DNA of 64,000 bases from Phnomibacter ginsenosidimutans (lineage in GTDB: Bacteria > Bacteroidota > Bacteroidia > Chitinophagales > Chitinophagaceae): contig NZ_CP046566.1 in assembly GCF_009740285.1 (NCBI RefSeq), positions 744,001-808,000 of the forward strand, in the 5' to 3' direction. The notes below the pieces were generated by a model. That model made no database searches. It saw nothing but the letters and a program-made list of their open reading frames with translations, and was not told the DNA's origin. The position numbers and the translations under genes were made by a program. Every line of letters begins with the position of its first letter. The first letter of the stretch is position 1. Shown here piece after piece: positions 58,389-64,000 of the stretch.

Positions 58389-58517
58389 ACTTATCAAGAA
58401 AGGCAGAGGGAAATGGCCCTGTGAAGCCTTGGCAACCCTATCAGAGTACTCGTCTGATAGAAGGTGCCAACTCCATCCTGTACACTGGTTTCGGCCGGTG
58501 AACGGAGAGAGATAAGT
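58389..58517 (+). promoter_or_regulatory. SAM-I (S-box) riboswitch
   Basis: P1 is formed by ACTTATC (58389-58395) and GATAAGT (58511-58517). Inside, the conserved SAM-I core is present in order: GAGGG, GCCC-TGTGAAGCC, GGCAACC, then a perfect P3-type hairpin CTATCAGA/TCTGATAG, GGTGCCAACTCC, a P4 hairpin and GAGAGATAAG. SAM binding stabilises P1 and shuts off the downstream methionine genes. It lies upstream of metY-metX-hom, a classical S-box target. Confidence 0.93.
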
Positions 58518-58558
58518 CAGAGATCAAGTTTGATTACAAATCGTATTAGCATACTATC

Positions 58559-58588
58559 AAGCTCATCCTGACTTATCCGGATGAGCTT
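58559..58588 (+). terminator. Riboswitch-controlled intrinsic terminator
   Basis: AAGCTCATCC / GGATGAGCTT is a perfect 10-bp stem with a 10-nt loop, followed by TTTTG. Bases 58568-58577 (CTGACTTATC) are exactly complementary to 58511-58520, the 3' strand of riboswitch P1 and its flank, so a 10-bp antiterminator can form when SAM is absent. Confidence 0.9.
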
Positions 58589-58700
58589 TTTTGTACCCTT
58601 TACCACCGGTTTCGGTGGCCAGAGAATCAATCGCCGATACGTGTGGCACGGCCGGCACTAAGGTTCTTCCGGGTAAGTCTACCAAGCACTCCTCTGATAA

Positions 58701-60107
<1,407 letters not shown>

Positions 60108-60171
60108 TCACAAAGTCACCTGCATCAATTGGTGCAGGTGACTTTGTACCATATCTATTGCAGTAGCAACC

Positions 60172-61290
60172 ATGAGTGAAGCGCATAAACAAACCGGCAC
60201 AGCATACAGTCCCTGCGAAGTGAAAACATTTCGGGTACCGCAGGATTTGTGCTCGCCGGCAGAAAAGCTGAAGTGGAAAGGATTTGAACTGGAGAGTGGC
60301 GAAAAGCTACCGCAATATCATTTGGCATACACCACCTGCGGCCAACTCAATACAGAACGCAACAATGTTGTGTGGATTTTTCATGCACTCACTGCCAACA
60401 GTAATCCGCAAGAGTGGTGGGACGGATTGGTGGGGGCCGGCAAATACTTTGATCCCGCTAAGTATTTTATTGTGTGTGTAAACACACCCGGCAGTTGCTA
60501 CGGCAGCATTGGCCCGCTTGACATGAACGTGGCTACGGGCAAACCGTACTATCACGATTTTCCTTTTTTCAGCACCCGTGATTTGATTCGCAGCTATCAA
60601 CCGCTACGCCGTTTTTTGGGTATCGAGAAAATACATATCGGTATTGGCGGCAGCATGGGCGGCCAACAATTGCTGGAGTGGAGTATTGAAGAACCTGAAC
60701 TCTTTGAGCACATTATTCCTATTGCTACCAATGCTATTCATAGTGCATGGGGTATTGCGTTCAATACTACACAACGCATGATTATTGAAGCAGATGGTAC
60801 GTGGGGCCAACAGCATCCGCAGGCTGGCATTGCCGGCATGAAAGCAGCCCGTGCCATGGCGTTGATTTCATACAGAAGTTACGAAGGCTATGCATTAAAG
60901 CAATCCACGAATAACAGCCAGTGGCAAATAGATAACAGCGGCGAATCGGTGGGTGGCGCTGCATCTTACCAACGCTATCAGGGAGAAAAACTAGCCAACC
61001 GCTACAATGCTTTTAGCTATTATACATTGAGCAAAACTATGGATAGTCACAACCTTGGTCGTGGCCGTGGTACTGTGGCTGAAGCCTTGCAGCTCATACG
61101 TGCCAAGGCTTTGGTGATTGGCATCGACAGCGACGTGTTGTTTCCATTGAGTGAGCAACAATATCTGGCAGCGCAAATTCCGGGTGCTCATTTTTTAAGC
61201 ATCAGCAGTCATTTTGGGCATGATGGTTTTTTGCTGGAGTTTGATACCATTGAAAAAGCCATCGATTCATTTTTGAATGATAACAAATAG
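60172..61290 (+). CDS. metX: Homoserine O-acetyltransferase
   Basis: Alpha/beta-hydrolase-fold enzyme that acetylates homoserine to supply MetY. The nucleophile is Ser161 in GGSMGGQQLLEW; the acid is in GIDSDVLFPLSEQQ and the histidine in SSHFGHDGFLLE. The N-terminal ALTANSN and NTPGSCYGSIGP segments are family hallmarks. 372 residues. It lies 64 nt after metY and 35 nt before hom in one operon. The acyl donor (acetyl- versus succinyl-CoA) is not certain from sequence alone. Confidence 0.95.
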   Translation: MSEAHKQTGTAYSPCEVKTFRVPQDLCSPAEKLKWKGFELESGEKLPQYHLAYTTCGQLNTERNNVVWIFHALTANSNPQEWWDGLVGAGKYFDPAKYFIVCVNTPGSCYGSIGPLDMNVATGKPYYHDFPFFSTRDLIRSYQPLRRFLGIEKIHIGIGGSMGGQQLLEWSIEEPELFEHIIPIATNAIHSAWGIAFNTTQRMIIEADGTWGQQHPQAGIAGMKAARAMALISYRSYEGYALKQSTNNSQWQIDNSGESVGGAASYQRYQGEKLANRYNAFSYYTLSKTMDSHNLGRGRGTVAEALQLIRAKALVIGIDSDVLFPLSEQQYLAAQIPGAHFLSISSHFGHDGFLLEFDTIEKAIDSFLNDNK

Positions 61291-61325
61291 TTTCATCAAC
61301 AGCGTAAACAATAAATTACATAGAT

Positions 61326-62630
61326 ATGTCACAACACATTGAGCATCCCGATTATCATCATAAACAGTTGACCATTGGTCTGTTTGGATTTGGCGTAGTT
61401 GGCGAAGGTTTGTATCAGGTCTTGAAGCAAACGCCTTCCTTAAAAGCTTCTATCAAAAGAGTGTGTATCAAGAATCCGGAGAAGAAGCGCAATGCACCGG
61501 CGGAGCTGTTTACTACAGACAGAGATGAGTTGTTGAATGATGAAGCAATCAATGTGATTGTAGAAGTAATTGATGATGCAGACGCTGCTTTTTACATTGT
61601 AAAAACGGCATTGCTCGGTGGCAAGCATGTGGTGAGTGCCAGCAAAAAAATGATTGCTGAGCATTTGACTGAACTGCTGCAACTGCAACAGCAAACGGGG
61701 CAGTCGTTTTTGTACGAAGCTTCGGCTTGTGCTTCTATTCCGGTGATTCGTAATTTGGAAGAATACTACGACAATGATTTGCTGCACAGCATTCAGGCCA
61801 TTGTGAATGGTAGCACCAACTACATTCTCACCAAAATGTTTGAAGAGAAGCTGAGCTACCGCGATGCATTGTTGCAGGCTCAGCAGTTGGGCTTTGCAGA
61901 AAGCAATCCCAAGCTGGATGTAGAAGGCTATGATGCTGTGAACAAATGGAACAACCTGTTGGCACATGCTTACGGCATTGTTACATCTCCCGAAAAAATT
62001 CTGTTTACGGGTATTCAAAGTGTACAGGCATTTGATGCACAGGTAGCAGAGGAAAGACACTACGTTATTCGACTGGTGGCACAAGCTAAGAAATTGGAGA
62101 GCGGCAAAGTAGCAGCGTTTGTGTTGCCGCAGTTTGTACAAGCCAGCGATCACCTGTCGTTTGTACGCAACGAATACAACGGTGTGGTGATAGAAAGCGG
62201 CTTTGCCGACAAGCAATTCTTCTATGGCAAAGGAGCCGGTAGTTTCCCAACGGCTTCTGCGGTGTTGAGTGATATTTCAGCACTCCGTTACGACTATCGC
62301 TATGAATACAAAAAGTTGTACCACCACACACCAGGTGAGCTCACCAATGATTACTACCTGAAAGTGTACCTAAGTTTTGAAAATGTAGAAGAAGTACCAA
62401 AAGATAAGTTTGAGTGGATTGAAGAATGGCATGCCCGTGAAGACCGCAAGTATTTGGTGGGCGTACTGCATGTGCAACACCTCATTGATAGTGATTGGTG
62501 GAAGACCAATGGCACTTCGCTGGTGCTTTTGCCCAATGCTATCATTGAAAGTCTTGATTTACAAAAGCTCAAGAAGAAAAGCCTCGAACTCGCTGGCTTG
62601 CAATTGCACCACGGGTTTAAGCAGTGGTAA
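61326..62630 (+). CDS. hom: Homoserine dehydrogenase
   Basis: Reduces aspartate semialdehyde to homoserine, the substrate of MetX. The N-terminal Rossmann motif is GLFGFGVVGEG near residues 19-29. SASKKMIAEH, YEASACASIPVIRNLEEY, VNGSTNYILTKM and AESNPKLDVEGYDAVNKW form the catalytic domain with its conserved Lys and Asp residues. The C-terminal region of about 100 residues has ACT-like features but is not a clear ACT domain. 434 residues, monofunctional (no aspartokinase). Its placement behind the SAM riboswitch couples homoserine supply to methionine need. Confidence 0.95.
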   Translation: MSQHIEHPDYHHKQLTIGLFGFGVVGEGLYQVLKQTPSLKASIKRVCIKNPEKKRNAPAELFTTDRDELLNDEAINVIVEVIDDADAAFYIVKTALLGGKHVVSASKKMIAEHLTELLQLQQQTGQSFLYEASACASIPVIRNLEEYYDNDLLHSIQAIVNGSTNYILTKMFEEKLSYRDALLQAQQLGFAESNPKLDVEGYDAVNKWNNLLAHAYGIVTSPEKILFTGIQSVQAFDAQVAEERHYVIRLVAQAKKLESGKVAAFVLPQFVQASDHLSFVRNEYNGVVIESGFADKQFFYGKGAGSFPTASAVLSDISALRYDYRYEYKKLYHHTPGELTNDYYLKVYLSFENVEEVPKDKFEWIEEWHAREDRKYLVGVLHVQHLIDSDWWKTNGTSLVLLPNAIIESLDLQKLKKKSLELAGLQLHHGFKQW

Positions 62631-62674
62631 AGGATAATTAGTAGACTGTTAGAATTTGTAGAGATATTGTACGC

Positions 62675-62718
62675 AAAAAAGAATCGGTTGTTGTTTAATC
62701 AACAGCCGATTCTTTTTT
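62675..62718. terminator. Bidirectional rho-independent terminator
   Basis: AAAAAAGAATCGGTTGTTG pairs with CAACAGCCGATTCTTTTTT (one G-T pair, 6-nt loop), between hom and the convergent lipoprotein gene. Confidence 0.92.
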
Positions 62719-62730
62719 ACCATTATCGGT

Positions 62731-63426
62731 CTACAGTTGCTGCTGTATTCTTTTCGCTATTTCAGGGCCTAAACGTTTTAGCTGTGCGTCATAATTGGTG
62801 AGGTATTCTGTTAACAGGCCTTTGAATGATTGAAAGTAACCCATGTTGACAAGGCGGTTTGGATCTTCAATTATGAAACTACCTTTTTTATCTGGCACTC
62901 CTTCTCCCCAAATGGTATAGTTCACTTTTATGTCGTGGTAATTGGGCTGGTAATAGAATCTGGAAGTATGCACAAATATGGCATAGGTGTTAAAGATGTT
63001 ATGGTAAGTGAAACTTCTTGGGATGGTGTCTAATTCAATTTCCAGGTTTCGATTGCCCAGCTTATCAGCGAAGCTTTTGCTTCTCGTGTATTGATAAATG
63101 CTGGTGGCCAGCTGATTGAATGGCACATCAGGATGAAGATGCGTCGTTGTCCAAGCCCTTTCTCTTATATAGAGGAGTAAAAAAAGCATTTTCTTTTTGG
63201 GCGGATCAGTTTTGGAAACTGCTGTAGAGGTGTCGTAGTTCAACAAGCTGCTCACCCGAACATTAGCTGGTTTTATCCCGGGCTTTTGCGGTGGTATTTT
63301 TCCATAATAGTCAGTTACTGCCATGTCAATTTTTGCTGGAGTAAGGCAGGCAGAAAATGAAATAAGAATGCAGCCGAAAACGAGGATGCGTTTCGAAAAG
63401 AAGGAAAATGTGCGAAAATGAACCAT
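62731..63426 (-). CDS. Probable lipoprotein of 231 aa, unknown function
   Basis: The signal peptide FFSKRILVFGCILISFSAC ends in a lipobox-like FSA-C (Cys27). The mature domain has TDYYGKIPPQKPGIKPANVR, a Lys-rich KTDPPKKKMLFLLLYIRERA, and a C-terminal helix (LLTEYLTNYDAQLKRLGPEI). I do not recognise the family. It lies 64 nt from the next gene, which continues beyond the window, and may belong to its operon. Confidence 0.6.
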   Translation of the reverse strand: MVHFRTFSFFSKRILVFGCILISFSACLTPAKIDMAVTDYYGKIPPQKPGIKPANVRVSSLLNYDTSTAVSKTDPPKKKMLFLLLYIRERAWTTTHLHPDVPFNQLATSIYQYTRSKSFADKLGNRNLEIELDTIPRSFTYHNIFNTYAIFVHTSRFYYQPNYHDIKVNYTIWGEGVPDKKGSFIIEDPNRLVNMGYFQSFKGLLTEYLTNYDAQLKRLGPEIAKRIQQQL

Positions 63427-63490
63427 TGTTGAATGATAATTTTGTGACTAGGGAACTTCTGTAAAAGAAAGAAAGTTCTTTTAGATTCCT

Positions 63491-64000
63491 TTACTTTTTG
63501 TTTATAACCGTTGGTTTATAATCAAACGGCAACATACCCGACATGTTTTCGCTAAATGCCCAATAGCCGAGTAAAAGCAAATTATTGGGGGCATAGAAAC
63601 TGCCATTTGCAGCTATCGATAATACTTCTTGCTGCATCAGTTGTATCTGAGATACGAGTTTGTTGTCTGCCTGGCTTCGCCGTTGTAGTTGTACATATTC
63701 CACGGGTTCAGCTTTGTGCAAGTACATCACATGCAGGTAATCGGAGAAGTACAATCCTGCCGTGTATTTATCGATAGCAAAAGCAATGCTGTCTGCTGGT
63801 ACCAGGTTTGGATTGAGTACATCCATCATGTCGGGTTGGCTCATCACTTTACTACGATAGTCGCTGCTGTCATTGGGCTGTATACCTAAGCGCAGGGTTA
63901 CTTGTCCGCTTTGTGCCTGCTGGCGCAGTTGCTCTTTCTGGCGTTGTTTTTCTGTGTTCGGTACTTTTTTCAGGTATCGAATTTCAAAACCATTTTCTGT
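63491..64000 (-). CDS. C-terminal part of a protein running off the right edge, unknown function
   Basis: The minus-strand frame is open from base 64000 to the stop at 63491, giving 169 residues; the N-terminus is missing. It contains a charged helical stretch (VPNTEKQRQKEQLRQQAQSG), DVLNPNLVPADSIAFAIDKY, YLHVMYLHKAEPVEY and the ending NNLLLLGYWAFSENMSGMLP followed by FDYKP. Such a Gly-Tyr-Trp...Leu-Pro-x-Asp-Tyr-x-Pro end is seen in large exported Bacteroidota proteins with carboxypeptidase-like domains, but I cannot name this one. Confidence 0.6.
   Translation of the reverse strand, partial: TENGFEIRYLKKVPNTEKQRQKEQLRQQAQSGQVTLRLGIQPNDSSDYRSKVMSQPDMMDVLNPNLVPADSIAFAIDKYTAGLYFSDYLHVMYLHKAEPVEYVQLQRRSQADNKLVSQIQLMQQEVLSIAANGSFYAPNNLLLLGYWAFSENMSGMLPFDYKPTVINKK

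Overview
The window comes from a Bacteroidota chromosome, most likely a Chitinophagaceae-type member. The evidence is type 9 secretion sorting domains of both type A and type B, TonB-dependent receptors with carboxypeptidase-like N-terminal domains, short-leader promoters with the TTTG / TAnnTTTG pattern, a PLP histidine decarboxylase, and a SAM-I riboswitch ahead of metY-metX-hom. The genus is an inference. I see no tRNA or rRNA gene, CRISPR array, insertion sequence, prophage or recognisable defence system.

Layout. 1-2.6 kb: the N-terminal part of a large exported macroglobulin-like protein on the minus strand. 2.9-9.7 kb: aspS, two small membrane proteins, then the conserved trio of circularly permuted ATP-grasp, alpha-E and transglutaminase. 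9.9-16.6 kb: rarA, a double-ATPase ABC protein, an ElaA acetyltransferase, a DUF4230 protein, and a cluster of two diverged SGNH-like proteins with a CitE-like lyase. 16.8-24.6 kb: uvrA, dispersed repeats, a possible GldM-like pair and a type B T9SS cargo protein. 24.7-30.5 kb: histidine decarboxylase with a divergent Lrp regulator, carbonic anhydrase, a short-chain dehydrogenase, a candidate small RNA, and rtcB. 30.8-44.8 kb: a type A T9SS protein, an outer-membrane beta-barrel protein, a lipoprotein, a methyltransferase with a chagasin-like inhibitor, a large glucosidase, an HMA-TonB receptor with a Cys-rich partner, a trans-sulfuration enzyme and a YdcF protein. 44.9-46.1 kb: a DEAD-box helicase.

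The most coherent part is 46.2-62.6 kb, which is devoted to sulfur. On the minus strand cysH, cysD, cysN, cobA, cysJ, cysI, a siroheme-synthase/TauE fusion and a TonB receptor form an assimilatory sulfate reduction cluster. It has no cysC, and CysH carries the iron-sulfur cysteines, so reduction probably goes directly from APS. Divergently, a SAM-I riboswitch with a visible terminator/antiterminator switch controls metY-metX-hom, which takes up the sulfide made by the first cluster. Four copies of a 17-bp inverted repeat (TTCAC-N7-GTGAA and near matches) lie at the cysH, cobA and TonB-receptor ends of the sulfate cluster and look like operators of one regulon.

A warning about sequence quality: twelve genes, including uvrA, carry single-base frameshifts (thirteen sites). 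Seven are one-base losses in A/T homopolymers and six are best explained as one extra G or C. Undoing each change restores the expected motif or the long continuous frame. The pattern points to uncorrected sequencing error rather than mass gene decay. These genes are listed as pseudogene because the frame is broken as given, but most are probably intact in the organism.
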